A stretch of 64,000 nucleotides of DNA from Pseudonocardia abyssalis (GTDB lineage: Bacteria > Actinomycetota > Actinomycetes > Mycobacteriales > Pseudonocardiaceae). The stretch lies in assembly GCF_019263705.2 (NCBI RefSeq), contig NZ_JADQDK010000001.1:3658001-3722000 (forward strand), in the 5' to 3' direction. Under the pieces are notes generated by a model. The model saw only the letters and a list, made by a program, of their open reading frames with translations. It was not told where the DNA came from and ran no database searches. This document shows, piece after piece, positions 34,669-43,248 of the stretch. The translations under genes were made by a program, and so were the position numbers. The number at the start of each line of letters is the position of its first letter. Positions within the stretch are counted from its first letter, which is position 1.

Positions 34669-35742
34669 CTGTTCTGTCCCGTGAGGTTGGGGACTCGGGT
34701 GGCGGGTGGGCCGCCGATCGCGGTGTGTCCGCGGTGATGGTTGTAGTAGTGCAGCCAGTCGGGCAAGGCGGCTCGTCGGGCGGTCTCGGTGCGGTAGGGC
34801 TGGGCGTAGGCCCATTCGTCGAGCAGGGTGCGGTTGAACCGCTCGACCTTGCCGTTGGTTTGGGGCCGGTAGGGGCGGGTCCGTTTGTGGACGGTGTCGG
34901 TGTTGTGCAGGGCTTGGGCGAAGTCGCGGGAGCGGTAGCAGGACCCGTTGTCGGTCAGGACGCGGGCGATGTTCTCGATGCCTTGTGCGTGGAACCAGGC
35001 CGCGGCGCGGGCCCAGAACTGTGCCGCGGTGGTCTTGCGCTCGTCGGGCAGGATCTCGGTGTAGGCCAGGCGTGAGTGGTCGTCCAGGGCGTTGTGCAGG
35101 TAGCTGTAGCCGATCTTTCGGCTACCTCTGTTGCGGCGGCCAGCGGCGCGGCCGAGGGTCTTGTGGCCGCCGCCGTCGGGGATGTTGCCCAGCTTCTTGA
35201 TGTCGACGTGGACCAGGTCACCAGGCTGTTTGTGTTCGTAGCGGCGGACGGTCTGGCCGGTGGTGCGGTCGAGGTGGGCCAGACGGGCCATGCCGAAGCG
35301 GGTCAGGACCCGGTGCACGGTGGAGGAGGCGATGCCGAGCAGGAACCCGATCCGGGCCGGTCCCCAGCGGCGCAGGACCCGGACTTTGATGATGCGTCGC
35401 TCGGTGCGGGTCGGGGTTTGGTTCGGGCTGTGGTGCGGGCGGGAGGAACGGTCGACCATCCCGGCTGGGCCTTCGGTGCGGTAGCGGCTTGACCAACGCT
35501 TCGCGGTGCCGACTGAGACCTGGAACCGTTCCGCGGCGCGGCGCAGTGGCCACCCGTCCTCGACGACGCAGCGGGCGAGGCGGAGCCGGCCGGTCTCGGA
35601 CAGCGGGGCGTTACGGTGGAGCACGAGGGCCTCCTTGGGTCGGGTGCAGATGTCGCTATCCACACCGGACCTGGAGGCCCTCCCTTACGCCAAGATCATC
35701 TGTCGCGTGTCGTTCTCAACCTCTGTGGGCAGTACACCTAGC
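34664..35742 (-). mobile_element. IS481-family insertion sequence with 6-bp target duplication
   Basis: The element proper runs 34670-35736 (1067 bp). Its ends are related inverted repeats: TGTTCTGTCCCGTGAGGTTG at the left and TGTACTGCCCACAGAGGTTG (reverse complement of the right end). Both sides are flanked by CCTAGC (34664-34669 and 35737-35742). This matches the NCTAGN target with 6-bp duplication known for IS481 of Bordetella. One complete transposase is present and the duplication is perfect, so the insertion looks recent and possibly active. Confidence 0.9.
34665..35624 (-). CDS. IS481 family transposase
   Basis: 319-residue DDE transposase. An N-terminal helix-turn-helix (RRAAERFQVSVGTAKRWSSRY) precedes a zone with RWGPARIGFLLGIASSTVHR and the integrase core: DLVHVDIKKLG (first Asp), VLTDNGSCYRS (second Asp) and NGKVERFNRTL (Glu). 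GTG 35624 was chosen because AAGGAGG lies 5-6 bases upstream; an upstream GTG at 35663 has no such site. The stop codon TAG is not in the element: it is supplied by the CCTAGC target duplication at 34665-34667. Confidence 0.92.
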   Translation of the reverse strand: MLHRNAPLSETGRLRLARCVVEDGWPLRRAAERFQVSVGTAKRWSSRYRTEGPAGMVDRSSRPHHSPNQTPTRTERRIIKVRVLRRWGPARIGFLLGIASSTVHRVLTRFGMARLAHLDRTTGQTVRRYEHKQPGDLVHVDIKKLGNIPDGGGHKTLGRAAGRRNRGSRKIGYSYLHNALDDHSRLAYTEILPDERKTTAAQFWARAAAWFHAQGIENIARVLTDNGSCYRSRDFAQALHNTDTVHKRTRPYRPQTNGKVERFNRTLLDEWAYAQPYRTETARRAALPDWLHYYNHHRGHTAIGGPPATRVPNLTGQNS

Positions 35743-35935
35743 CGACCAGCACCTCGTCGAGGACGCCCTTGCGGATGTCGTCGACGAGGTCGGAGAGCTG
35801 ACCGACACTCATCTGGATGCGCTGGCCGAAGTCGTCGGTGATGACGATGCGCTTCTCCGGCACGGCGGCGTCGTCGACGAACAGCTCCGGGCAGCCGCAG
35901 TTGCACTGTCCGCAGAACGTGGCGATGTGGCGCAT
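35738..35935 (-). CDS. Small Cys-rich protein
   Basis: 65 residues. The head CGQCNCGCPEL places four cysteines within eight residues (about 8-15), which would fit a [4Fe-4S] cluster or a zinc site. The rest is a strand (EKRIVITDDFG) and an amphipathic helix (VGQLSDLVDDIRKGVLDEVL). I do not recognise the family. Its TAG stop is in the right copy of the IS481 target duplication, so before the insertion its stop overlapped that of the lipoprotein at 34171. ATG 35935 was taken because no longer frame shows a ribosome site. Confidence 0.7.
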   Translation of the reverse strand: MRHIATFCGQCNCGCPELFVDDAAVPEKRIVITDDFGQRIQMSVGQLSDLVDDIRKGVLDEVLVG

Positions 35936-35979
35936 GTCGAGGTCACTCCCGGTGGTCGAACGGACACGTCCCACCGAGA

Positions 35980-36831
35980 CTAGGTGGCGGCTCGGCCGGA
36001 CGGAACCGGCGCGCGACGCGGGCCACTGCGCAGCGCGGCCACCAACGGCGCCACCGGAGCGGGCCGGTCGGGGTCGCGTGGAGGGGCCACGAGCGCGCGC
36101 AGCGTCGCGAGATGGGTCTCGACGGGGGCGTGCGCGGGCTGGGTCTGCACCAGCAGTTCCGTGCTCCACTCCCGGGCCGGGTCGGTGCGCCAGCGCTCCA
36201 GCAGCGCGCCCGGCCGTTCCCCCGGCCCGAGGACCCGCACGGCCGCGACGCGCGGCTCGCCCGCGGCCCGGGCCCAGTAGCGGGCGAGGTGCGGGGCGGC
36301 GTCGGCCCGGCCGGTCAGGATCCCCATGCCCCGCGCCCCGGCCGCGGCGACGCCGTCGGGGGTGCCGGTGGCCTGCCACAGCCGCCCGCCCAGGCCGGGG
36401 GCGGCGGGCACGATCTCCGCGAGGTGGGCGCGCAGGGCGTCGACGGCGGTCGCGCACTCGTCGTGGCGCAGGGAGTGGTCGCGCCCGAAGGTCTCCGAGG
36501 CGGTGGCGTCGGCCCCGGCCCCGACACCCAGTTCCAGGCGGCCGCCGCTGAGCACGTCGAGCACCGCGGCGTCCTCGGCGAGGCGCCGCGGGTCCTCCAG
36601 CGCGGCGACGACGACGGCGGTGCCGAGCCGGATCGTCGAGGTCGCCTGGGCCACCGCGGCGAGCAGCACGAGCGGTGAGGGCAGCAGCCCGTCGAGATGG
36701 CCGTCGTGGTGCTGGGCGACCCAGAACGAGGAGTAGCCGAGCTCCTCGGCGGCGACGGCGAGGGTCACCGTGTCGCGGTAGGCCTGCGCGGGCGCCGAAC
36801 CGGCCACGTGAGTGAGATACCCGAGCCGCAT
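35980..36831 (-). CDS. Luciferase-like (LLM class) flavin/F420-dependent oxidoreductase
   Basis: 283-residue TIM-barrel enzyme of the bacterial luciferase superfamily. The opening MRLGYLTHVAG, SSFWVAQHHDG (about residues 36-46), STIRLGTAVVVAALEDPRRLAEDAAVLDVLSGGRLELGVGAG (key parts; about 65-105) and the later GARGMGIL region are typical. Substrate and cofactor (FMN or F420) cannot be told. It is divergent from the pyrimidine-degradation operon across a 180-bp gap. Confidence 0.83.
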   Translation of the reverse strand: MRLGYLTHVAGSAPAQAYRDTVTLAVAAEELGYSSFWVAQHHDGHLDGLLPSPLVLLAAVAQATSTIRLGTAVVVAALEDPRRLAEDAAVLDVLSGGRLELGVGAGADATASETFGRDHSLRHDECATAVDALRAHLAEIVPAAPGLGGRLWQATGTPDGVAAAGARGMGILTGRADAAPHLARYWARAAGEPRVAAVRVLGPGERPGALLERWRTDPAREWSTELLVQTQPAHAPVETHLATLRALVAPPRDPDRPAPVAPLVAALRSGPRRAPVPSGRAAT

Positions 36832-37011
36832 GACGGAACGCTACCGGCGACCACGCAGAGCAACGACACCGGCCGTGTGAACGACGCGTGACGGTCCGGT
36901 CCGCGATCTTGTCCGGCACCCCGCCGGGGGGCGAGAGTGACGATCCCCTTGCGCGGACCGGTCCCCCGGTCCGACAGTGGGCCGCTGTCGAGTTCGAAGG
37001 ACGTGAGGCGC

Positions 37012-37857
37012 ATGACCGACGGGATCGTCCGGGCCGCCATCCTGCAGGCGAAGTGGACCGGGGACACCGCGTCCATGATCGAGGTGCACGAGTCCTACGC
37101 GCGGGCCGCCGCCGAGCAGGGGGCGCAGGTGATGGGCTTCCAGGAGGTCTTCAACGCGCCCTACTTCTGCCAGGTGCAGGAGGCCGAGCACTACCGGTGG
37201 GCCGAGCGGGTGCCCGACGGCCCGACCGTCGTGCGGATGCAGGCGCTCGCCCGGGAGACCGGGATGGTGCTGGTCGTGCCGGTCTTCGAGGTGGAGGACT
37301 CCGGGCACTACTACAACACCGCGGCCGTGATCGACGCCGACGGCACCGTGCTCGGCAAGTACCGCAAGCACCACATCCCCCAGGTCAAGGGCTTCTGGGA
37401 GAAGTTCTACTTCCGACCCGGCAACCTCGGCTGGCCGATCTTCGAGACCGCGGTCGGCCGGATCGGCGTCTACATCTGCTACGACCGGCACTTCCCCGAG
37501 GGCTGGCGCGCACTGGGCCTGGCCGGGGCGCAGATCGTGTTCAACCCGTCGGCCACGAGCCGCGGGCTGAGCTCCTACCTGTGGAAGCTGGAGCAGCCCG
37601 CCGCGGCCGTCGCGAACGAGTACTTCGTCGCCGCGATCAACCGCGTCGGGGTGGAGGAGTACGGCGACAACGACTTCTACGGCACGAGCTACTTCGTCGA
37701 CCCGCGCGGGCAGTTCGTCGGAGAGCCCGCCTCGGGCTCCGACGAGGAGCTCGTCGTCCGCGACCTCGACCTCGGCCTGATCGACGAGGTGCGCCAGCAG
37801 TGGGCGTTCTACCGCGACCGCCGCCCCGACGCCTACGGCCCGCTGGTCGCCCAGTGA
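37012..37857 (+). CDS. Nitrilase-superfamily amidase, probable β-ureidopropionase
   Basis: 281 residues. The catalytic triad is visible: Glu in QEVFNAPYFC (about residue 43), Lys in GKYRKHHIP (about 118) and Cys in IGVYICYDRHFPEGW (about 153). This form resembles N-carbamoyl-β-alanine or N-carbamoylputrescine amidohydrolases. With dihydropyrimidinase in the same operon, hydrolysis of N-carbamoyl-β-alanine to β-alanine, CO2 and NH3 is the best guess. ATG 37012 follows GTGAGGCGC; its stop overlaps the aminotransferase start. Confidence 0.87.
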   Translation: MTDGIVRAAILQAKWTGDTASMIEVHESYARAAAEQGAQVMGFQEVFNAPYFCQVQEAEHYRWAERVPDGPTVVRMQALARETGMVLVVPVFEVEDSGHYYNTAAVIDADGTVLGKYRKHHIPQVKGFWEKFYFRPGNLGWPIFETAVGRIGVYICYDRHFPEGWRALGLAGAQIVFNPSATSRGLSSYLWKLEQPAAAVANEYFVAAINRVGVEEYGDNDFYGTSYFVDPRGQFVGEPASGSDEELVVRDLDLGLIDEVRQQWAFYRDRRPDAYGPLVAQ

Positions 37858-39155
37858 GTCCGCAGACCATGAGCTCGGAACTGCTGAAGCGGACGCGCGC
37901 GGTCCTGCCGTCCTGGCTCGCCATCTACTACGACGAGCCGATCGAGCTCGACCGCGGCGACGGCCGCCACGTCTGGGACTCCGACGGCAACCGCTACCTC
38001 GACTTCTTCGGCGGCATCCTCACCACGATGACGGCGCACGCGCTGCCCGAGGTGACGCAGGCCGTCGCAGACCAGGCCGGCAAGATCATCCACAGCTCCA
38101 CGCTGTACCTGAACCGGCCGATGGTGGAGCTGGCGGAGCAGATCGCGACGGTGTCGGAGATCCCCGACGCGAAGGTGTTCCTGACGCCGTCGGGCACCGA
38201 GGCCAACGACGCGGCACTGCTGCTGGCGTCGTCGCTGCGGCGGAGCAACCAGATCCTGGCGCTGCGCAACAGCTACCACGGCCGCTCGTTCTCGACGATC
38301 GCGATCACCGGCAACCGGTCGTGGAGCCCGACGTCGCTCTCCCCGTTCCAGACCTACTACGTGCACGGCGGGCAGCAGTACCGCTCGCCGTTCGCGGGCC
38401 TGTCCGACGGCGAGTACATCGCGGCGTGCGTCGCCGACCTGCGCGAGGTGCTCGACCAGGCGGGCGGCGACGTCGCGGCGTTCATCGCGGAGCCGATCCA
38501 GGGCGTCGGCGGGTTCACCTCCGGCCCCGACGGGCTACTCGGCGCCTTCGCCGAGGTGCTGCGGGAGAAGGGGATCCTGTGGATCTCCGACGAGGTGCAG
38601 ACCGGTTGGGGCCGCACGGGCGAGCACTTCTGGGGCTGGCAGGCCAGCGGGGCCGTGCCGGACCTCGTGACGTTCGCGAAAGGCATCGGCAACGGCCTGT
38701 CGATGGGCGGCGTGATCGCCCCGGCGTCGATCATGGACTCGTTGGGCGCCAACCACATCTCGACGTTCGGCGGCTCCCCGCTGACGTCCGCGGGTGCGCT
38801 CGCGAACCTGCGCTACCTGCTCGACCACAAGCTCCAGGCCAACGCCGCGCTCCAGGGCCCGGTCCTGTTCGACGGCCTGCGCGCCCTCGACAGCCCGGTC
38901 GTCGGGGACGTCCGGGGGAAGGGCCTGATGCTGGGCGTCGAGCTCGTGCGCCCCGGTACGGGCACGCCCGGCGACCCCGCCCCGGAGATCGCGACAGCCG
39001 TGCTGGAGGGCTGCAAGCGCCGCGGTCTACTGGTCGGGAAGGGCGGGCTGCACGGCAACGTCCTGCGCATCGCCCCACCCCTGACCCTGACGGCGGAGGA
39101 GGCGGCGGCGGGACTGGCCGCCCTGCTCGCCGCGATCGAGGAGGCGACCCCGTGA
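37854..39155 (+). CDS. Class III aminotransferase (AGXT2-like)
   Basis: 433-residue PLP enzyme. Visible features are YLDFFGGILTTMTAHALPEV near the front, the cofactor-binding LTPSGTEANDAALLLA (about residues 105-120), the YHGRSFST segment, WISDEVQTGWGRTGEHFW and the Schiff-base lysine in LVTFAKGIGNGLSMGG (about residue 277). In this operon it would transaminate β-alanine or 3-aminoisobutyrate. GTG 37854 overlaps the amidase stop (GTGA); ATG 37869 is also possible. Confidence 0.87.
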   Translation: MSPQTMSSELLKRTRAVLPSWLAIYYDEPIELDRGDGRHVWDSDGNRYLDFFGGILTTMTAHALPEVTQAVADQAGKIIHSSTLYLNRPMVELAEQIATVSEIPDAKVFLTPSGTEANDAALLLASSLRRSNQILALRNSYHGRSFSTIAITGNRSWSPTSLSPFQTYYVHGGQQYRSPFAGLSDGEYIAACVADLREVLDQAGGDVAAFIAEPIQGVGGFTSGPDGLLGAFAEVLREKGILWISDEVQTGWGRTGEHFWGWQASGAVPDLVTFAKGIGNGLSMGGVIAPASIMDSLGANHISTFGGSPLTSAGALANLRYLLDHKLQANAALQGPVLFDGLRALDSPVVGDVRGKGLMLGVELVRPGTGTPGDPAPEIATAVLEGCKRRGLLVGKGGLHGNVLRIAPPLTLTAEEAAAGLAALLAAIEEATP

Positions 39156-40537
39156 CGCGCACGCTCATCACCGGCGGCACCGTCATCACCGCGGCCGACG
39201 AGATGGCCGTCGACGTGCTCGTCGAGGACGGCACGGTCGTGGCACTGGGCGTCGGCCGGAACTGGACCGCCGACACCGTCATCGACGCCGGAGGGAAGTA
39301 CGTCATCCCCGGCGGCGTCGACGCCCACACGCACATGGAGATGCCCTTCGGCGGCACCTACGCCGCCGACACGTTCGAGACCGGCACCCGGGCCGCGGCC
39401 TGGGGCGGCACGACGACGATCGTCGACTTCGCGATCCAGTCGGTCGGCGGCTCGCTGCGCGAGGGCCTCGACGCGTGGCACGCGAAGGCGGAGGGCCGCT
39501 GCGCGATCGACTACGCGTTCCACATGATCCTCGCCGACGTCAACGACTCCTCGCTCAAGGAGATGGAGACGCTGGTCGGCGAGGGCGTCACCAGCTTCAA
39601 GCTGTTCATGGCCTATCCCGGCGTGTTCTACAGCGACGACGGCAAGATCCTGCGCGCGATGCAGAAGGGCGCCGAGACCGGCGCGCTGACGATGATGCAC
39701 GCGGAGAACGGCATCGCGATCGACGTCCTCGTGGAGCAGGCGCTCGCCCGCGGGGAGACCGACCCGCGCGTGCACGGCGAGGTCCGCCGTGAGCTGCTGG
39801 AGACCGAGGCGACGCACCGCGCGATCAAGCTGGCCCAGGTCGCGGGCGCCCCGCTCTACGTCGTGCACCTCTCGGCGCGCTCGGCCCTCGCGGAAATCGC
39901 GAGGGCCCGCGACGAGGGCTTCAACGCCTTCGCCGAGACCTGCCCGCAGTACCTGTTCCTGTCCACCGACGACCTGGCGCGGCCGGGCTTCGAGGGCGCC
40001 AAGTACGTCTGCTCGACGCCGCTGCGGCCGAAGGACCACCAGGCCGACCTGTGGCGGGGGCTGCGCACCGACGACCTGTCGGTCGTGTCCACCGACCACT
40101 GCCCGTTCTGCTTCACCGGGCAGAAGGAGATGGGGATCGGCGACTTCTCCAAGATCCCCAACGGGCTGCCGGGCGTCGAGAACCGGATGGACCTGCTGCA
40201 CCAGGGCGTCGTCGACGGGCACATCTCGCGACGGCGCTGGATCGAGATCGCCTGCGCCACCCCGGCGCGCATGTTCGGCCTCTACCCGCGCAAGGGCACC
40301 ATCGCCCCGGGCGCGGACGCCGACATCGTGATCTACGACCCGGCCGCTCGTCAGACGATCTCGGCGCAGACGCACCACATGGCCGTCGACTACTCGGCGT
40401 ACGAGGGCAAGGAGATCACCGGGAAGGTCGAGACGGTGCTGTCGCGCGGTCGCGTCGTGATCGACGGCGGCGCGTACCACGGAAAGCCCGGCGACGGCGC
40501 GTACCTGCGCCGCGACACCTGCCAGTACCTGCGATGA
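39152..40537 (+). CDS. Dihydropyrimidinase / hydantoinase
   Basis: 461-residue cyclic amidohydrolase. It opens the ring of dihydrouracil or hydantoins. Metal ligands are visible in GGVDAHTHMEMPFGG (about residues 52-66), the carboxylated lysine in TSFKLFMAYPG (about 149), MMHAENG, YVVHLSARSALAEIA and STDHCPFC (Asp and His). The family tail HMAVDYSAYEGKEITGKVE is present. GTG 39152 overlaps the aminotransferase stop, and its own stop overlaps the next gene (ATGA). Confidence 0.92.
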   Translation: MTRTLITGGTVITAADEMAVDVLVEDGTVVALGVGRNWTADTVIDAGGKYVIPGGVDAHTHMEMPFGGTYAADTFETGTRAAAWGGTTTIVDFAIQSVGGSLREGLDAWHAKAEGRCAIDYAFHMILADVNDSSLKEMETLVGEGVTSFKLFMAYPGVFYSDDGKILRAMQKGAETGALTMMHAENGIAIDVLVEQALARGETDPRVHGEVRRELLETEATHRAIKLAQVAGAPLYVVHLSARSALAEIARARDEGFNAFAETCPQYLFLSTDDLARPGFEGAKYVCSTPLRPKDHQADLWRGLRTDDLSVVSTDHCPFCFTGQKEMGIGDFSKIPNGLPGVENRMDLLHQGVVDGHISRRRWIEIACATPARMFGLYPRKGTIAPGADADIVIYDPAARQTISAQTHHMAVDYSAYEGKEITGKVETVLSRGRVVIDGGAYHGKPGDGAYLRRDTCQYLR

Positions 40538-41544
40538 CCGGGATGGACATCGGGCTGGTCCTGCAGACCGACCCGCCCGCGCAGACCGTCGTCGACCTGA
40601 TGGTCCGCGCGGAGGGCCTGGGCTTCAGCCACGGCTGGACGTTCGACTCGCACGTGCTCTGGCAGGAGCCCTACGTCGTCTACCCGCGGATCCTGGAGCG
40701 GACGTCGCGGCTCGTCGTCGGGCCGATGGTGACCAACCCCGGCACCCGCGACTGGACCGTCATCGCCTCCATGCACGCCACGCTCGACGAGCAGTTCGGG
40801 CACCGGACGATCTGCGGCATCGGCCGCGGCGACTCCGCGGTGCGCGTGCAGGGCCGCCCCCCGACGACGTTGGCGCGGCTCGAGGAGTCGATGCACGTCA
40901 TCCGGGAGCTGGCCGGGGGCCGGGCCGTCGACCTCGCGGGCACCGAGGTGCGGATCCCGTGGGTCGCCGAAGGAGTGCCCGAGCTGCCGGTGTGGATGGC
41001 CGGCTACGGGCCCAAGGCACTCGACCTCGTCGGCCGCTGCGCCGACGGGTTCATCCTCCAGCTCGCCGACCCCTATCTCGTCGAGTGGACGGTCAGGACC
41101 GTGCGCGCGGCCGCGGAGGCTGCGGGCCGCGACCCGGCGTCGATCACCATCTGCGTCGCGGCACCCGCGTACGTCTCCTCCGACCTCGACCACGCCCGCG
41201 ACCAGTGCCGCTGGTTCGGCGGGATGGTCGGCAACCACGTGGCCGACCTCGTGACGCGCTACGGCTCGGGGTCGGAGATGGTCCCCGCCGCGCTGACCGG
41301 CTACATCAAGGACCGCGACGGCTACGACTACAGCCACCACGGCCGCGCCGGCAACGCGTCGACGACGTTCGTGCCCGACGAGGTCGTCGACCGCTTCTGC
41401 CTGCTCGGCCCGCCGGCCGCCCACCTGGACCGCCTCGCCGAGCTGCGCGGGCTCGGCGTCGACCAGTTCGCGGTCTACGCCATGCACGACGCGCGGGAGG
41501 CGACGATCGAGGCGTACGGGGAGTCGGTGATCCCGGCACTCTGA
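40534..41544 (+). CDS. Luciferase-like F420-dependent oxidoreductase, TIGR03842 type
   Basis: 336-residue TIM-barrel enzyme of the F420/FMN luciferase-like superfamily. Landmarks are MDIGLVLQTDPPAQTVVDLM (front), FSHGWTFDSHVLWQEPYVVY, VVGPMVTNPGTRDWTVIASM, GIGRGDSAVRVQGRPP and LPVWMAGYGPKALDLVG. It resembles the TIGR03842 family, which often lies beside dihydropyrimidinase genes. A role in reducing the pyrimidine ring (the step missing in this operon) is an attractive inference without direct proof. The 4-bp overlap with dihydropyrimidinase shows co-translation. Confidence 0.83.
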   Translation: MTGMDIGLVLQTDPPAQTVVDLMVRAEGLGFSHGWTFDSHVLWQEPYVVYPRILERTSRLVVGPMVTNPGTRDWTVIASMHATLDEQFGHRTICGIGRGDSAVRVQGRPPTTLARLEESMHVIRELAGGRAVDLAGTEVRIPWVAEGVPELPVWMAGYGPKALDLVGRCADGFILQLADPYLVEWTVRTVRAAAEAAGRDPASITICVAAPAYVSSDLDHARDQCRWFGGMVGNHVADLVTRYGSGSEMVPAALTGYIKDRDGYDYSHHGRAGNASTTFVPDEVVDRFCLLGPPAAHLDRLAELRGLGVDQFAVYAMHDAREATIEAYGESVIPAL

Positions 41545-41597
41545 GATGACCCGCTCCACCCCCGCCCGTCGGGCGCGCCGCATCGTGCGTCGCCTGC

Positions 41598-41870
41598 CGG
41601 AAAGCGGCCATCGCCGCCGAGCAGTCCGATGCCGTTCTCGCGTTCGCGAAAGCACCCGCGCAATCGCAGACCGCCATCGGTGACGTCGATCCGGAGAAGC
41701 TCGAACGCAGCATCGCCGCCCAGGTCGGACTCGCACCCATCCGCCACCTCGACCACATCCACCGCCGGAAGGACGGCGACCACACCGAGTTTCGACAACG
41801 GACGCGGACTCCGCACATTCCACAACCACGTCCGCGAAACACCCGGATGGCGAGCCGCAGCCACCCCGAC
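41598..41870 (+). pseudogene. Decayed DUF222/HNH endonuclease gene
   Basis: One frame reads AEQSDAVLAFAKAP and then DPEKLERSIAAQVGLA, the N-terminal hallmark of DUF222 proteins. It jumps at once to HLDHIHRRKDGDHTE, part of the C-terminal HNH nuclease domain, so several hundred codons are missing. Near 41794 the frame shifts, and the neighbouring frame continues with DNGRGLRTFHNHVRETPGWR, the last HNH segment. An internal deletion plus a frameshift leave only ~270 bp. DUF222/HNH genes are multicopy in related genomes and are often associated with mobile DNA. Confidence 0.65.
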
Positions 41871-42451
41871 AGCCGAGAATCCGTCATCGCCGGATGACAT
41901 CCGGCCCGGCGAAGGTCGGGTCGCGGCAACCGGCAGGCCCGGTCGACAGGAACGACCGATACCCGGGCCGAGCTGACGGCTGTTCCCGACCGACGTGCCC
42001 GACCCCGGCCCACACCCTCCCGCCGAAGCGGGCGAGACACCCGGTGGTCCCGGATCCGAACCCCACCGATCCACGCCGAGACGCACCCGACCGGCCGGCG
42101 TCGTGACCCTCGGTGGACCGGCCCGCCAGCGGACGACCACTCCCCGCACCCGTCCACGCGGCAACGGCCGACCCACCGGACACAGGCGGCAGACTCGCCG
42201 GGCGGCCCGCGCCACCGACGACCGGGCACCGAAGAGCCCGCGTCGTGGCGTACGTCCGACCGCCCACCAGCGCCGAGACACCACCGCGCCGCCGATCGAT
42301 CCGGGTACCGGCGGGAAGGCCGGGCCTCACGGCCGCCGACCAGCCGGGCTGCCGGGCGGGGCCGGGCCTGCCCGGGCCGGGCCCTGCCGCGCAGGAACCA
42401 CCGAGCAACCGGGCCGTCGGGTGGCCGAGACGCCGGGCCTCGGGGGGGGAT
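41871..42451. other. 581-bp stretch without a supported gene
   Basis: The stretch is very G+C-rich with open frames on both strands, but none has a recognisable domain, a convincing start or a ribosome site; their translations are Arg/Pro/Gly-rich as expected from composition. It separates the DUF222 remnant from the molybdenum-storage genes. I see no RNA gene or strong hairpin in it. Confidence 0.5.
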
Positions 42452-43237
42452 TCAGGCGTGGATCACCGTGCCCACGTCCTCGCCCGCCAGTGCGCGGGTG
42501 AGTGCGCCGGGGGTGCGGCCGTTGACGATCCGGATCTCCCGCACGTGCTTGGCGTTGGCCATCAGCTGCAGGACGAGCGGGTCGATCGGCAGTGCCTCCG
42601 GCTTCGTGTCGAGCAGCTCGGCCGCGCCGATCCGCCCGACCACGCCGGAGCCCACGTCGACCCCGTCGACGTCCTTGACGAACACCACGTTGGCGGCGCC
42701 GTAGGCGTCGGCGAGCAGGAAGGTGCCCGCGTCGCCACGGTGCACCGGGATCTTGCCGACGGCGGGCGGGAACTCGTGGCGGCCGTAGGGCGGGTAGCCG
42801 TTGGAGACGACCGCGCGGCTGGCCTGCAGGTGCGCGGCGAGCTGGTGCGCGACGGTCTCGTGCGCGACGTAGGAGACGCCGTCGGCGGCGAGCAGGGCGG
42901 CGACCATGTGGCCGTTCTGCTCGGCCTCGGTGGCGGCGAGACCGGCGAGCGCGGCGGTGGGCAGGCCGAGGTCGAGGCCCACACCGAGCACGTGCCGGGC
43001 GCGGATGCCGGCGCCGGTCGTGATGAGCAGGCGGTGCTCGGGCAGGGCCGCGCGCAGCTCGTCGACGACGGACAGCACGGCGTCGGCACCACGGTCCATG
43101 ATCGCGGTACCGCCGATGGAGACGACCTCCAGCCACGGCAGGAGTCGGATGACGGGGCGGCCGACGGGTTTGACGAGCTCGCGGTCGAGCAGCGTCTGGC
43201 GCATCAGGAGGGACGGGACGTCTTTCGAAGAAGTCAT
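42452..43237 (-). CDS. Molybdenum storage protein subunit-like, amino acid kinase fold (distal gene)
   Basis: 261-residue member of the amino acid kinase/UMP kinase-like superfamily that resembles MosA/MosB of Azotobacter. It opens with RLLPWLEVVSIGGTAIMDRG (about residues 31-50), then LLITTGAGIRARH, VSNGYPPYGRHEFPP, DAGTFLLADAYGAANVVFVKDVDGVD and VREIRIVNGRTPGALTRAL. In Azotobacter the α3β3 complex packs ATP-driven polyoxomolybdate clusters. It starts 11 bases after the proximal subunit's stop. The lengths of both subunits (261 and 268) agree with Mos subunits of about 270. Confidence 0.82.
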   Translation of the reverse strand: MTSSKDVPSLLMRQTLLDRELVKPVGRPVIRLLPWLEVVSIGGTAIMDRGADAVLSVVDELRAALPEHRLLITTGAGIRARHVLGVGLDLGLPTAALAGLAATEAEQNGHMVAALLAADGVSYVAHETVAHQLAAHLQASRAVVSNGYPPYGRHEFPPAVGKIPVHRGDAGTFLLADAYGAANVVFVKDVDGVDVGSGVVGRIGAAELLDTKPEALPIDPLVLQLMANAKHVREIRIVNGRTPGALTRALAGEDVGTVIHA

Positions 43238-43248
43238 GACGGTGCTCC

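Noticed and set aside
41884..42408. Frames of 170-300 codons on the - strand in the stretch after the DUF222 remnant
   Set aside because: Gly/Arg/Pro/Ser composition, no motif, no ribosome site; kept as 'no supported gene'.
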